The notes under the pieces: model-generated
Database searches by the model: none
What the model was told of the DNA's origin: nothing
Seen by the model: the letters and a program-made list of their open reading frames with translations, nothing else
Shown: piece by piece, positions 1 through 8,501 of the stretch
Layout: each line of letters opens with the position of its first letter
How positions within the stretch are numbered: the stretch's first letter is position 1
Source of the DNA: Paramagnetospirillum kuznetsovii
GTDB taxonomy: Bacteria; Pseudomonadota; Alphaproteobacteria; Rhodospirillales; Magnetospirillaceae
DNA length: 64,000 nucleotides
Reading direction: 5' to 3'
Assembly: GCF_003284725.1 (NCBI RefSeq)
Contig: NZ_PGTO01000008.1
Coordinates: 1 to 64,000, forward strand
Made by a program: the position numbers and the translations under genes

Positions 1-42
1 GAAGCCAAGGGTTTCGGGGAAACCCGCCCGGCGTTTGAGGGC

Positions 43-68
43 CTCGGTGATCGGTTCCGATCACCGAG
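43..68. terminator. Perfect 12-bp inverted repeat
   Basis: Arms at 43-54 and 57-68 are exact reverse complements with a 2-base loop. No T-run follows on the + strand, so it may end an upstream leftward transcript or be a structured leader of the lipoprotein gene at 106. Confidence 0.35.
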
Positions 69-105
69 ACTTGGTATTATAGTGGGCGAGCAGCGGAGTG
101 CATCC

Positions 106-600
106 ATGTCCATGACCCGAACCATGACCGTCGGCCTGATGGCTCTTGCCCTGGTCGGCTGCGCCGAGAATCCCACCGAGGGGCAGCTTTGGGGAACCGG
201 AGCGGGCACCGTGATCGGCGGCGGCATCGGCCGCGCCGCCGCCATCGGCACCCGCTATCCCTGGGCCTTTACCGGCGTCGGCGTCGTCGCCGGAGCCGCC
301 TTGGGCTATGCCGTGGGCGACTATGTGGACCCCCCGGCCCAGCGCATGTGGGCAAGCGCCACCGTCGAGGCGGCGGAGACCGGACAGCCGGTCAAATGGG
401 AAAGCCACGGCCATCGTGGCTCGGTCAGCGCCGTGGGCGAAGGCTGGACCGACGGCGGCGGCCGGACGTGCCGGACCTTGCATCAAGAAGCCAGCCGCCT
501 CCACGAGTCCGAGGGCACCTATGCCCGCGACGTCATGGCCTGCCGCCACGCCGACGGCAGCTGGGAGGTGATGGAGCCCTTCAAGGATGCCGAAAGCTGA
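106..600 (+). CDS. Glycine-zipper lipoprotein, surface-antigen-like
   Basis: Predicted 164-residue exported lipoprotein. The start ATG at 106 is preceded by GGAG at 95-98; a GTG at 82 in the same frame lacks a signal-peptide-like start. A short hydrophobic segment ends in a lipobox (ALVGC), with Cys as the expected lipidation site. Residues about 30-80 are rich in Gly/Ala (GTVIGGGIG, GVVAGAALGYAVG), as in the glycine-zipper part of 17-kDa surface antigens. The C-terminal half (about 85-160) resembles the soluble domain of these outer-membrane lipoproteins, with two Cys residues. Location in the outer membrane is inferred. It stands alone ahead of ihfB with a 100-base gap. Confidence 0.65.
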   Translation: MSMTRTMTVGLMALALVGCAENPTEGQLWGTGAGTVIGGGIGRAAAIGTRYPWAFTGVGVVAGAALGYAVGDYVDPPAQRMWASATVEAAETGQPVKWESHGHRGSVSAVGEGWTDGGGRTCRTLHQEASRLHESEGTYARDVMACRHADGSWEVMEPFKDAES

Positions 601-703
601 GCCAGGTTTATGTTTGTCCCTCAACGGCTTGGCTTGACGCTGCCGGGAGGCTCCGGCATCCTTGCCGTGAAATTCGCGTCACCGTCAAAGGATAAGAAAC
701 ACC

Positions 704-997
704 ATGACCAAGTCGGAGCTGATCGCCCGTCTGGCCGAGCGTAATCCCCATCTCTTCCAGCGGGATGTGGAACGCATCGTCACCACCATCTTCGACGAAA
801 TCGCCAATGCCCTGGCGCGCGGCGACCGGGTCGAACTGCGCGGCTTTGGTGCGTTCTCCGTCAAGAAGCGCGACCCCCGCCAGGGCCGCAATCCCCGGAC
901 CGGCGAGACGGTATCGGTGGATGGAAAGGCGATTCCCTTCTTCAAGACCGGCAAACAATTGCGCGAAAAGCTCAACATCAGCGGCAGCGGGTCATGA
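704..997 (+). CDS. ihfB: Integration host factor subunit beta
   Basis: 97-residue HU/IHF-family DNA-bending protein, the usual length for the beta subunit. [15 protein letters not shown] at the start and [14 protein letters not shown] in the DNA-binding arm are typical, and the helical N-terminal dimer domain is complete. It would pair with IhfA, encoded elsewhere, to bend DNA in recombination, replication and promoter activation. It overlaps the next gene by four bases (ATGA-type junction), so it heads a tight operon with lapA, pyrF and trpF. Confidence 0.93.
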   Translation: MTKSELIARLAERNPHLFQRDVERIVTTIFDEIANALARGDRVELRGFGAFSVKKRDPRQGRNPRTGETVSVDGKAIPFFKTGKQLREKLNISGSGS

Positions 998-1278
998 GGT
1001 TGCTGACCTGGCTGCTCGGCCTTCCCTTGGCCGTGGTGGCGACGGTCTTCGCCGTCGCCAATCGCCAGGATGTGCGTTTCGACCTTTGGCCACTGCCCTT
1101 CGGCGTGGACGTGGCCGCCTATCTCGCCGTGCTGGGACCGTTGGCCCTGGGGCTGGTGATGGGAGCGGTGCTGGTCTGGCTGTCGGGCACCGGCGCCAGA
1201 CTGCGCGCCCGCGCCGACCGCCGCCGTGCCGAAAGCCTGGAACGCCAGCTTGCCGCCGCCGTTAAACCGGCGCCCTAA
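994..1278 (+). CDS. lapA: LapA-domain (DUF1049) inner-membrane protein
   Basis: 94-residue membrane protein with two hydrophobic segments (about 3-22 and 42-65), the motif [16 protein letters not shown] between them and a basic/coiled C-terminal tail. This is the LapA/DUF1049 pattern. LapA proteins assist lipopolysaccharide assembly control in gammaproteobacteria; the role here is not shown. The position behind ihfB and before pyrF is a common alphaproteobacterial order and supports the call. Confidence 0.75.
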   Translation: MRLLTWLLGLPLAVVATVFAVANRQDVRFDLWPLPFGVDVAAYLAVLGPLALGLVMGAVLVWLSGTGARLRARADRRRAESLERQLAAAVKPAP

Positions 1279-1294
1279 CCCGTTCAGGACAGAA

Positions 1295-2014
1295 ATGACC
1301 GCTTCCAATCCCGTCTTCGTCGCCCTCGACACCACCGAACAGAGCAAGGCCGCCGCCCTGGCGCGCACCCTGATCGGTCAAGTGGGCGGCTTCAAGCTCG
1401 GCCTCGAATATTTCATCGCCAATGGCCCCGAGGGCATGGCGGCGGTGTCCGAATTGGGCATGCCGCTGTTCGTGGACCTGAAGTTGCACGATATCCCCAA
1501 TACGGTGGCTGCCGCCATGCGCGGCGTGGTGCGCCTGAAGGCCGCCATCACCACCATTCACGCCTCGGGCGGGGCCGCCATGATCCGCGCCGCCGCCGAC
1601 GCCGCCAAGGACGAGGCCGCCAAGCTGGGCCTCGCACCGCCCGCCGTTGTCGCCGTCACCATCCTGACCAGTCTGGATCAGGCGGGAGCCGAAGCGGTGG
1701 GCTTTTCCGGCGCCGTGCTGGATCAGGTCAAGCGGCTGGCCGCCCTGGCCCAGGACAGCGGCGCCGACGGCATCGTCTGCTCGCCGCTGGAAGTGGACGC
1801 GGTGCGCGCCCTGTGCGGCCCCGACTTCAAGCTGGTGATCCCCGGCATCCGCCCCGCCTGGAGCGAGACCGGCGACCAGAAGCGCTTCCTGACTCCCGCC
1901 GAGGCCCGCGCCAAGGGCGCCGACGTTCTGGTGATCGGGCGCCCCATCACCGGGGCCGCCGATCCCGCCGAGGCGGCCGGGCGCATCAAGACAGAACTTG
2001 GACTCGCCCCATGA
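1295..2014 (+). CDS. pyrF: Orotidine 5'-phosphate decarboxylase
   Basis: 239-residue TIM-barrel enzyme for the last step of UMP synthesis, OMP to UMP plus CO2. The active-site signature FVDLKLHDIPNT (Asp-Lys-x-x-Asp) is seen near residue 60, VIPGIRP supplies the phosphate-binding loop, and VIGRPI lies near the C terminus. The ATG at 1295 gives the family's normal start; the open frame extends upstream but that part overlaps lapA. The stop overlaps the trpF start (ATGA). Confidence 0.96.
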   Translation: MTASNPVFVALDTTEQSKAAALARTLIGQVGGFKLGLEYFIANGPEGMAAVSELGMPLFVDLKLHDIPNTVAAAMRGVVRLKAAITTIHASGGAAMIRAAADAAKDEAAKLGLAPPAVVAVTILTSLDQAGAEAVGFSGAVLDQVKRLAALAQDSGADGIVCSPLEVDAVRALCGPDFKLVIPGIRPAWSETGDQKRFLTPAEARAKGADVLVIGRPITGAADPAEAAGRIKTELGLAP

Positions 2015-2652
2015 CGGTGGAGGTCAAGATCTGCGGCATCACCGACGAAGATGCCATGGACGCCGCCATCGAGGCGGAAGCGGACTATGTGGGGCTGGTG
2101 TTCTTTCCGCCCAGCCCGCGCGCCGTAGCGCCCGAGCGCGCCGCCGAACTGGTGGAGTTTACCCCCGGCGAGATCACCAAGGTCGGGCTGTTCGTCGATC
2201 CCGACGACGCCCTGCTGGAGCAGGTGCTGACCAAGGTCCGGCTCGATCTGCTGCAACTGCACGGCGCCGAAACGCCCGAGCGAATCGAGGCCATCCGCTT
2301 GGAATACGGCCTGCCGGTGATGAAGGTGATTTCCGTGGCCTCGGCCGGGGATCTGGCCCTGGCGGAACCGTTCCTGGCGGTGACCGACCGCCTGCTGTTC
2401 GACGCCAAGCCGCCCAAGGGCGCCGTCCTGCCGGGCGGCAACGCGGTCAGTTTCGACTGGTCCATCCTGACCGGACGCAAATGGGGCGTGCCGTGGATGC
2501 TGGCCGGTGGCCTGACCCCCGCCAATGTGGCCGAGGCCGTCCGCATCTCGGGGGCGACGGCGGTGGACGTCTCGTCCGGCGTCGAAAGCGCCCCCGGCGT
2601 CAAGGACGCGGACAAGATCCGCGCCTTCATCAAGGCGGCACGCGGCGGCTGA
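2011..2652 (+). CDS. trpF: Phosphoribosylanthranilate isomerase
   Basis: 213-residue TIM barrel for the third step of tryptophan synthesis, the Amadori rearrangement of PRA to CdRP. VKICGITDEDA holds the catalytic Cys near residue 7. LLQLHGAE and LFDAKPP (general acid Asp) follow, then AGGLTPANVAEAV and DVSSGVE for phosphate binding. It is the last gene of the ihfB-lapA-pyrF-trpF unit, overlapping pyrF by four bases. trpB and trpA usually follow in relatives but are absent here. Confidence 0.95.
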   Translation: MTVEVKICGITDEDAMDAAIEAEADYVGLVFFPPSPRAVAPERAAELVEFTPGEITKVGLFVDPDDALLEQVLTKVRLDLLQLHGAETPERIEAIRLEYGLPVMKVISVASAGDLALAEPFLAVTDRLLFDAKPPKGAVLPGGNAVSFDWSILTGRKWGVPWMLAGGLTPANVAEAVRISGATAVDVSSGVESAPGVKDADKIRAFIKAARGG

Positions 2653-2709
2653 TGCCCAGACCCGCTCAGTCTTAACACCGCTCGTCGTTTGAAGCCCCCC
2701 GCCCCCCAG

Positions 2710-2771
2710 GCGGGCGAGACGCCCGCGCTCCGAACGACTTGCCCATCTCGGAGCGCGGCCGTCCCGGCCGC
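2710..2771. repeat. Complex palindromic intergenic repeat
   Basis: Three nested inverted repeats: GCGGGCG-AGA-CGCCCGC (2710-2726), GCGCTCCGA...TCGGAGCGC (2725-2756) and GCGGCCG-TCC-CGGCCGC (2755-2771). It looks like a dispersed palindromic repeat unit and may also stop transcription between the convergent trpF and the DUF2934 gene. Confidence 0.6.
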
Positions 2772-2831
2772 TTTCCACAAGAGTCGCGTCAGCGAAGGTG
2801 TGGCACTCCTCGTCGAGCCTTGGCCCGAGGG

Positions 2832-3032
2832 CTATTTGCTTTTGGTCGCCTTGGGCTTGGCGGCTGGCTTGGCGGCTGGCTTGGCCTTCGCCTTCGGAGC
2901 GGCCTTCGCCTTTGCGGGCTTTGCCGTTTGCGCCTCGGCCATCAGCCAGAAATCCATGTCGCGGCCTTCGGGCTTGCCCGCCTCTTCCCACAGGCGGTAG
3001 GCAAGATCCTTCACCTCGGTTCCGTGGCCCAT
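2832..3032 (-). CDS. DUF2934-domain small protein with Lys/Ala tail
   Basis: 66-residue protein. The first 35 residues (MGHGTEVKDLAYRLWEEAGK, then PEGRDMDFWLMAE) match the DUF2934 pattern 'I..LAY.LWE..G.PEG...dfW..AE'. The rest is a low-complexity tail of AKPAAKPKATK repeats like histone H1-type tails, suggesting contact with nucleic acid, though this is inference. A longer frame runs upstream, but the domain begins at this ATG. Confidence 0.7.
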   Translation of the reverse strand: MGHGTEVKDLAYRLWEEAGKPEGRDMDFWLMAEAQTAKPAKAKAAPKAKAKPAAKPAAKPKATKSK

Positions 3033-3130
3033 CTGGACTCCCCTATAAAAGCGGCTGTGATCGGGGGGAAACTCTAACGCACTTTGGCGCCGACGACAAT
3101 CTCGCCTCCCTTGCCGTTCCGTGACAAAAG

Positions 3131-3574
3131 CTAGGCCGCGTGGTCGGTCTTGGCGCGCTGGGCCGCCTTTGCTTCGTCGGGGGAATAGGCCTTGCCCTGC
3201 CACAGCATGGTATAGGCGATTTCCTCGTTGCCGTTCTCGCACAGGTCCAGCACTTGGCGGAACAGCGGCTGGAAGGTCGGGCTGCGGTGGGACTGTTCGT
3301 GTTCCTCGAAGCTGCGCCAGAAGGTGACGATCAGCGCCTCGCGGCCCGCCAGGGGCGAGGCCACCGCCTGGCCCACCGTGGAGCCTTCATTGGAGATCAT
3401 GCCCGAATTCAGGCAGACGAAACCGCCGATGAAGCCGGTTTCCGAATGCCATGTCTTGACGTTCTCGCATAGCAGCGCCACCCGCTCCTCCAAATCGTCC
3501 ACGGTAAAGCCGGGGCGCAACAGAACCCGATTGACGGTAATGACGCCGTCGGAATTGAACCCCTCGATCATCAT
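3131..3574 (-). CDS. Hypothetical protein, possible ABM-like fold
   Basis: 147-residue cytoplasmic protein. AGGAG lies six bases before the ATG at 3574. The central part reads like a dimeric alpha/beta barrel of the antibiotic-biosynthesis-monooxygenase type: a strand with FIGGFVCLN, a helix, then EALIVTFWRSFEEHEQSH and PLFRQVLDL. No catalytic residues are assignable and the fold is only inferred from this rhythm. It is transcribed away from the GNAT-Nudix gene. Confidence 0.5.
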   Translation of the reverse strand: MMIEGFNSDGVITVNRVLLRPGFTVDDLEERVALLCENVKTWHSETGFIGGFVCLNSGMISNEGSTVGQAVASPLAGREALIVTFWRSFEEHEQSHRSPTFQPLFRQVLDLCENGNEEIAYTMLWQGKAYSPDEAKAAQRAKTDHAA

Positions 3575-3700
3575 GACGCTCTCCTGCCTCAAAACATTCA
3601 ACAACCCTAATGTGGGATGCCGGGCATGGGTTTCAAGCAGGCATGACAGGCAATGGCCAGCCTGCTACGCTCGAAAGCTGGCTTTTCTGGGAGAGTGAAG

Positions 3701-4684
3701 ATGGCGGACGCGGGTTGTCGGCAACCGGGAACGGCATGGGCGGGACATCCGCTGGTGACGGCGCGCCTGAGGCTGCGGCCGCTGGCCACCCGCGACATCG
3801 AGCCCTTGGCGGCGCTGCTGGACGATTGGGACGTGGTGCGACTGACCGCCGCCCTTCCCCACCCATACACCGTCGATGACGCCAAGCGCTTCGTGAACGA
3901 GCAGGAGGTTCGCCGCATCGAGGGCAAGGGGGTGGCGCTGGCCATGGAGCGCGTCACCGACAACGTGCTGATCGGCGTCGTCGGTTTCGGGCTCGAGCGC
4001 AATGGCGAACCGGAGCTCGGCTATTGGCTGGGCAAGGCCTTCTGGAACCAGGGCTTCGCCACCGAGGCGCTGCGGCGCCTGATCCGCCACCTGTTCGACG
4101 ATCTCGGCTTCCATCGGCTGTGGTCGTCGTTCCATCCCGACAATTCCGCCTCGAAGCGGGTGCTGGAAAAGGCGGGGCTGACCTATTTCGGCGTCGACAC
4201 CTGCGCCATGCCGGCACGAGGCCAAAGCGTCATCGCCCCGGTCTTCGCCCTGAAGAAGGGGGAATGGCAGATGCTGCGCGCCACCCGGCCCATGCTGCTG
4301 GTGGTCGCCGCCGCCCTGGTGGACCACGACGGTCGGGTGCTGATGGCGTCGCGGCCCACCGGCAAGGACATGGCGGGGCTATGGGAATTCCCCGGCGGCA
4401 AGGTCCATGACGGCGAGACGCCGGAAGCGGCCCTGGTCCGCGAACTGGAGGAAGAACTGGGTCTCGACGTCACCGAAAGCTGCCTCGCCCCGGTGGGCTT
4501 CACCTCCCATGACTACGACACCTTCCATCTGCTGATGCCGCTTTACGTGATCCGGGTGTGGAAGGGCAATCCCGCCGCCCGCGAGGGCCAGGAACTGCGC
4601 TGGGTGCGTGCCGCCCGGCTGGCCGACCTGCCGACGCCACCGGCCGATATCCCCCTCATCGCCCTGCTGCGGGAGTGGGTATGA
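3701..4684 (+). CDS. Fused GNAT acetyltransferase / MutT-type Nudix hydrolase
   Basis: 327-residue two-domain protein. Residues about 10-185 form a RimJ/RimL-like GNAT domain (LVTARLRLRPLATRDIE, GYWLGKAFWNQGFATEALRR, NSASKRVLEKAGL). Residues about 195-327 form a Nudix domain with a perfect box: GKVHDGETPEAALVREL followed by EEELGL fits GX5EX7REUXEEXGU. MutT-like enzymes remove 8-oxo-dGTP and similar nucleotides; the GNAT substrate is unknown. GGGAGA precedes the ATG at 3701. The stop overlaps the next start (ATGA). Confidence 0.88.
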   Translation: MADAGCRQPGTAWAGHPLVTARLRLRPLATRDIEPLAALLDDWDVVRLTAALPHPYTVDDAKRFVNEQEVRRIEGKGVALAMERVTDNVLIGVVGFGLERNGEPELGYWLGKAFWNQGFATEALRRLIRHLFDDLGFHRLWSSFHPDNSASKRVLEKAGLTYFGVDTCAMPARGQSVIAPVFALKKGEWQMLRATRPMLLVVAAALVDHDGRVLMASRPTGKDMAGLWEFPGGKVHDGETPEAALVRELEEELGLDVTESCLAPVGFTSHDYDTFHLLMPLYVIRVWKGNPAAREGQELRWVRAARLADLPTPPADIPLIALLREWV

Positions 4685-5427
4685 CCCAAGCCATCGCCAC
4701 CGCCGCCATCCTGATCATCGGCAACGAGATTCTGTCGGGCCGCACCCGCGACGCCAATGTCGCGTTCCTGGGGGCCGAACTGGCGGCGCGCGGCATCACC
4801 CTGGCGGAGGTCCGCATCGTCCGCGACGACAGCGACGCCATCGTCGCGGCGCTGAACGAATTGCGGCGGCACTTCACTTACGTTTTCACCAGCGGCGGCA
4901 TCGGCCCCACCCATGACGACATCACCTCGGCGGCGGTGGCGAGCGCCTTCGGGGTTGCGTTGAAGCGAAACCCCGAGGCAGAGGCCTGTCTGCGGACCCG
5001 CTATGCCGCCAATGAAATGAATGCCGCCCGCCTCAAGATGGCCGACATCCCGCAAGGGGCGACGCTGATCGACAACCCGGTCAGCCAGGCCCCCGGCTTC
5101 CGCCTGGACAATGTCTTCGTGCTGGCCGGGGTGCCGCGCATCCTGCAAGCCATGTTCGACGGCATCAAGGGCGGCCTGGCGGGCGGACCGCCGCAGCATT
5201 CGCGCTCCATCACCCTGGCGGCGCGCGAAGGCGATCTGGCCGAGGGACTGGCCGCCATCCAGACCGCCCATCCCGAGACCGAGATCGGCAGCTACCCCTC
5301 CTTCACCGAAGGACGATCACTGGTCACGGTGGTGGCGCGGGGAACCGATCCGGCCATGCTGGACAATGTGCTGGCCGAGACCCGCGCCCTGGCCGTGCGT
5401 CTGCGGGCCGCCGTGCTGGACCCCTGA
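4681..5427 (+). CDS. CinA N-terminal (molybdopterin-binding) domain protein
   Basis: 248-residue protein of the CinA/MoaB-like family. Typical segments are AAILIIGNEILSGRTRDAN at the N terminus and FTSGGIGPTHDDIT near residue 75, then PVSQAPGF and VLAGVPRILQAMF. The C-terminal nicotinamide-nucleotide amidase domain of full CinA is absent, which is common in alphaproteobacteria. Biochemical role unproven. It is translationally coupled to the GNAT-Nudix gene. Confidence 0.85.
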   Translation: MTQAIATAAILIIGNEILSGRTRDANVAFLGAELAARGITLAEVRIVRDDSDAIVAALNELRRHFTYVFTSGGIGPTHDDITSAAVASAFGVALKRNPEAEACLRTRYAANEMNAARLKMADIPQGATLIDNPVSQAPGFRLDNVFVLAGVPRILQAMFDGIKGGLAGGPPQHSRSITLAAREGDLAEGLAAIQTAHPETEIGSYPSFTEGRSLVTVVARGTDPAMLDNVLAETRALAVRLRAAVLDP

Positions 5428-5434
5428 GGCGGCC

Positions 5435-5686
5435 ATGACTCCCCAGGAAAAAGAGCCGCTTAAATATCTGGGGCAGCACCTGATCTACGGCATCGCCGCC
5501 GCCTTGACCTTCGGCGGCCTGGTGCTGGCCACCGATCTCAGCCATATCCGCACCATGATCATGGAATCGGCCACGCCCTATCAGGTGCTGGCGCTGATGT
5601 TCTTCGGCCTGATCATCACCTTCGGCAGCGTCGCCATGGGCGTGGGCATCATGAACCTCGCCCGCGACGACGACGGACAGGACTGA
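5435..5686 (+). CDS. Small two-helix membrane protein
   Basis: 83-residue protein beginning MTPQEKEPLKYLGQ, eight bases after the CinA-domain gene. Two hydrophobic stretches (about 16-35 and 47-70: LALMFFGLIITFGSVAMGVG) predict two inner-membrane helices, and the tail is acidic (ARDDDGQD). No family is recognised. It is probably co-transcribed with the two genes before it. Confidence 0.6.
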   Translation: MTPQEKEPLKYLGQHLIYGIAAALTFGGLVLATDLSHIRTMIMESATPYQVLALMFFGLIITFGSVAMGVGIMNLARDDDGQD

Positions 5687-5880
5687 CTCTTCCTGTTCAC
5701 CCCGGCAGGCTTTTCCCCGTGCCCGGCAATATTTTCCCCTTTCGCCCGACCACGTCCCCGAAGCGCTTCGGGCTTCAAGAAATTATTCCATTAAAAACAA
5801 TGCGTTAGAATGTGGTCCGGCAGTTGGCCCGGCGCTTGCTCAGAACATGGCGAACCAATCCCAATTGCGGGGACCAGACC

Positions 5881-7638
5881 ATGACCGTGCAAACCATCGA
5901 CAAGCGACTGGCAACCGAGGCCAACATGACCCCGGCCACGTCCGACAAGCAGCAGAGCGCCATCTCGGTGGAGGACGCCTTCGTCGCCCTTCTCCAGCAG
6001 ACCGCCCAGCGCTTCGGCAACAAGGCCGCCGGATCGGCTTCGCCCGACAAGGTCATGAACCAGATCCTGACCCAGAAGCAGGTCGAGATTCACGCCGAGA
6101 AGGCCCAGGCGGCTCGCGGCGACGCCAAATCCGACCACGGCACCACCGGCAAGGACGGCCGTCAGGTCGTCAAGGCCGACAAGCCCCGTCAGTCGGACGG
6201 CGGCGCGCCGACAGCCAAGGTCGCCGTCAAGGACGACGATGCGGTCGCACCCGTCGCCACCGACGATACCAAGACCGTCGCCGCCGACGACGACGCTCCC
6301 AAGGCCGATACCGGCACGTCCGACAACCAGAACACCGGCCAGAACGATACCAAGGCCGAGGCGCAGCAGGTCCAGGTCAATGCCGTCGCCGCCCAGGAAA
6401 AGGTGGTGGTCGAGATTGACATCACCGTCACCGAAACGGTCGAGGTGGTCGAGGTCAATCCCGCCGCCCAGGCCGTCCAGGCCGACAATTCGGGCAAGCC
6501 GGTCCAGCAGGCAGCCGCCCAGGCCGACACCACGGGCAAGGATCCGCTGGCCGGTCTCAGCAAGGATGACCGCCAGCGCATCAATGATCTGGAGAAGCGG
6601 ATCGTCGATGACCTGGATTCCGGCGATGCCGACGACGCCCTGGACGCCGCCACCGAACTGGTCGACCAGTTGATCAGCAAGGCCACCCAGCAGCAGAATT
6701 CCGCCGTCAAGGGCAACACCCACGACATGGGCAAGGCCAACAGCCTGAAGGACCAGCAAGCCGAGGATCTGGCCGCCATGCTGGCCGGAAGCGGCGCCCA
6801 GATGGATGTCCAGGTCCAAGTCACCGAGACCGTCACCGAGACCGTGACCCAGACCACGGCCTCGGCCCTGGACGTCCTGGCCCAGATGACGACGGAAGTT
6901 CAGAACCCGACCGCCATCGGCCAAGGCCAGACCCAGGGACAGCAACAGAACACCAATCTGGCCGACACCGCCGTCTCGCTGCAGCCAGCGGTGAGCAATG
7001 CGGCCCCCACCGACCAGGTGGCCGACGACTTCCGCGCCTTCAGCGCCGTTCTCGCCGCCCAGGTGGAAGCCAGCACCCAGGAGGTCAATACCACCTCCGA
7101 GCAGCGCCCCAACACCACCATCGCCGCCGTCGGCCCCACCCAGGCCGCCGACAAGCCCAGCGCGACCCAGGCCGCCGCGCCGACCGCGCGGGCTCCGCGC
7201 GTCCCTCTGCAGCAGCAGGTGATGGAGCAGGTCAGCGTTCAGATCGACAAGGCGGTCAAGGACGGCGCCGACACCGTCAAGATCCAGCTGCGTCCCTACG
7301 ATCTGGGCCGCATCGAAATCAAATTGGAAGTGATCGACGGCCATGTCTCGGCCTCGGTGACCGCCGAAAAGCCGGAAACCCTCGCCCTGCTCCAGAAGGA
7401 CGCCAAGGGCCTGGAAAAGGCGCTGGAAGATGCCGGGCTGAAGCCCGATGCCAGCGCCACCAGCTTCAGCCTGAAGAACGGCGAGCAGCAGAACAACGCC
7501 GATCGCGGCCACAACAATCAGCGTCGCGGCCGTGGTCGCGGTACCGGCCAGGCCGAGGAGACCGCCGCCATCGGCGCGTCCCAGGCGGCACAGCCCCGCC
7601 GCTCCGGCGGACGCTCCGGCGTCGATATCTCGGTGTAG
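5881..7638 (+). CDS. fliK: Flagellar hook-length control protein
   Basis: 585-residue FliK-type protein. Residues 1-440 are a Gln/Ala/Thr/Asp-rich, poorly ordered ruler region with repeated TETV motifs. Residues about 445-540 form the Flg_hook C-terminal domain (IQLRPYDLGRIEIKLEV, ASVTAEKPETLALLQKD). FliK measures hook length and switches the export apparatus through FlhB. The ATG at 5881 is chosen because the upstream frame lies in non-coding-looking sequence. flgD and flgE follow directly. Confidence 0.9.
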   Translation: MTVQTIDKRLATEANMTPATSDKQQSAISVEDAFVALLQQTAQRFGNKAAGSASPDKVMNQILTQKQVEIHAEKAQAARGDAKSDHGTTGKDGRQVVKADKPRQSDGGAPTAKVAVKDDDAVAPVATDDTKTVAADDDAPKADTGTSDNQNTGQNDTKAEAQQVQVNAVAAQEKVVVEIDITVTETVEVVEVNPAAQAVQADNSGKPVQQAAAQADTTGKDPLAGLSKDDRQRINDLEKRIVDDLDSGDADDALDAATELVDQLISKATQQQNSAVKGNTHDMGKANSLKDQQAEDLAAMLAGSGAQMDVQVQVTETVTETVTQTTASALDVLAQMTTEVQNPTAIGQGQTQGQQQNTNLADTAVSLQPAVSNAAPTDQVADDFRAFSAVLAAQVEASTQEVNTTSEQRPNTTIAAVGPTQAADKPSATQAAAPTARAPRVPLQQQVMEQVSVQIDKAVKDGADTVKIQLRPYDLGRIEIKLEVIDGHVSASVTAEKPETLALLQKDAKGLEKALEDAGLKPDASATSFSLKNGEQQNNADRGHNNQRRGRGRGTGQAEETAAIGASQAAQPRRSGGRSGVDISV

Positions 7639-7649
7639 GAGGGCATGAC

Positions 7650-8486
7650 ATGACCACCGCCGTAGACAACAGCGCCGCCAATGCCGCATCGGCCGCCAAT
7701 TCCGCATCGACCAGCAAGTCGACCACGGCCAAGGCGACGCTCGGGACCAACTTCAACACCTTCTTGAACATGCTGACCACTCAGCTAAAGCATCAAGATC
7801 CGTTGTCGCCCATGGACTCGACCCAGTTCACCAATCAGCTGGTGCAGTTCTCCAGCGTCGAGCAGCAGATCAACGCCAATTCCAATCTGGAGAAGCTGAT
7901 CAAGCTGCAGACCGCCAGCCAGACCGCCCAGGCCATCTCCTATGTGGGCCAGACGGTGGAAGTGGCCGGATCGACCCTGCCGCTGCAGAACAGCTCGGGC
8001 GCGTCCTTCTCGTATACGCTGCCGTCCAACGCCAGCAGCTGCGAAGTCCAGATCAAGGACTCCACCGGCAACATCGTCTACAAGTCCAATGCCGAGACCA
8101 GCGCCGGTCGTCACGAACTGACCTGGGACGGCACCGACACCAACGGCACCACCCAGAAGGGCGGCCTCTACACCATCAACGTGGTCGCCAAGGGTTCCGA
8201 CGGCGCCGCCCTGGCCGTCTCGACCACCGTCACCGGTTCGGTCACCAAGCTGAGCAACGACGCGACCAACGGCGCCACCCTCGAACTGGGGGCGGGCACC
8301 GACGGGGCCAAGGTCTCGGTCACTCCCGACCAAGTGCTGGCCGTCACCGCCGACACATCCCTGGTCAACGCCCAGTTGACCGCCGCCAACGCCCAATACC
8401 AGGCCGCCCTCGCCCAATACAATGCCCTGAAGGCGGCCGAAGCCAGCAACAATTCCTCGTCGTCCTCGACGACGACCGGCCAGTAG
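7650..8486 (+). CDS. flgD: Flagellar hook-capping (scaffold) protein
   Basis: 278-residue FlgD. The conserved N-terminal segment NFNTFLNMLTTQLKHQDPL, then DSTQFTNQLVQFSSVEQQ (residues about 32-70), is diagnostic. A FlgD Ig/tudor-like part follows, including AGRHELTWDGTDTNG. A Ser/Thr-rich tail ends the protein. It caps the growing hook and lets FlgE subunits polymerise. GGAGGG precedes the ATG at 7650, and it sits 11 bases after fliK. Confidence 0.93.
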   Translation: MTTAVDNSAANAASAANSASTSKSTTAKATLGTNFNTFLNMLTTQLKHQDPLSPMDSTQFTNQLVQFSSVEQQINANSNLEKLIKLQTASQTAQAISYVGQTVEVAGSTLPLQNSSGASFSYTLPSNASSCEVQIKDSTGNIVYKSNAETSAGRHELTWDGTDTNGTTQKGGLYTINVVAKGSDGAALAVSTTVTGSVTKLSNDATNGATLELGAGTDGAKVSVTPDQVLAVTADTSLVNAQLTAANAQYQAALAQYNALKAAEASNNSSSSSTTTGQ

Positions 8487-8501
8487 TACTAGGAGGCTGT
8501 C

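Noticed and set aside
5791-7707. 638-codon minus-strand frame across fliK
   Set aside because: Gly/Leu/Asp-rich shadow of the repetitive fliK gene; the + strand has a clear Flg_hook domain.
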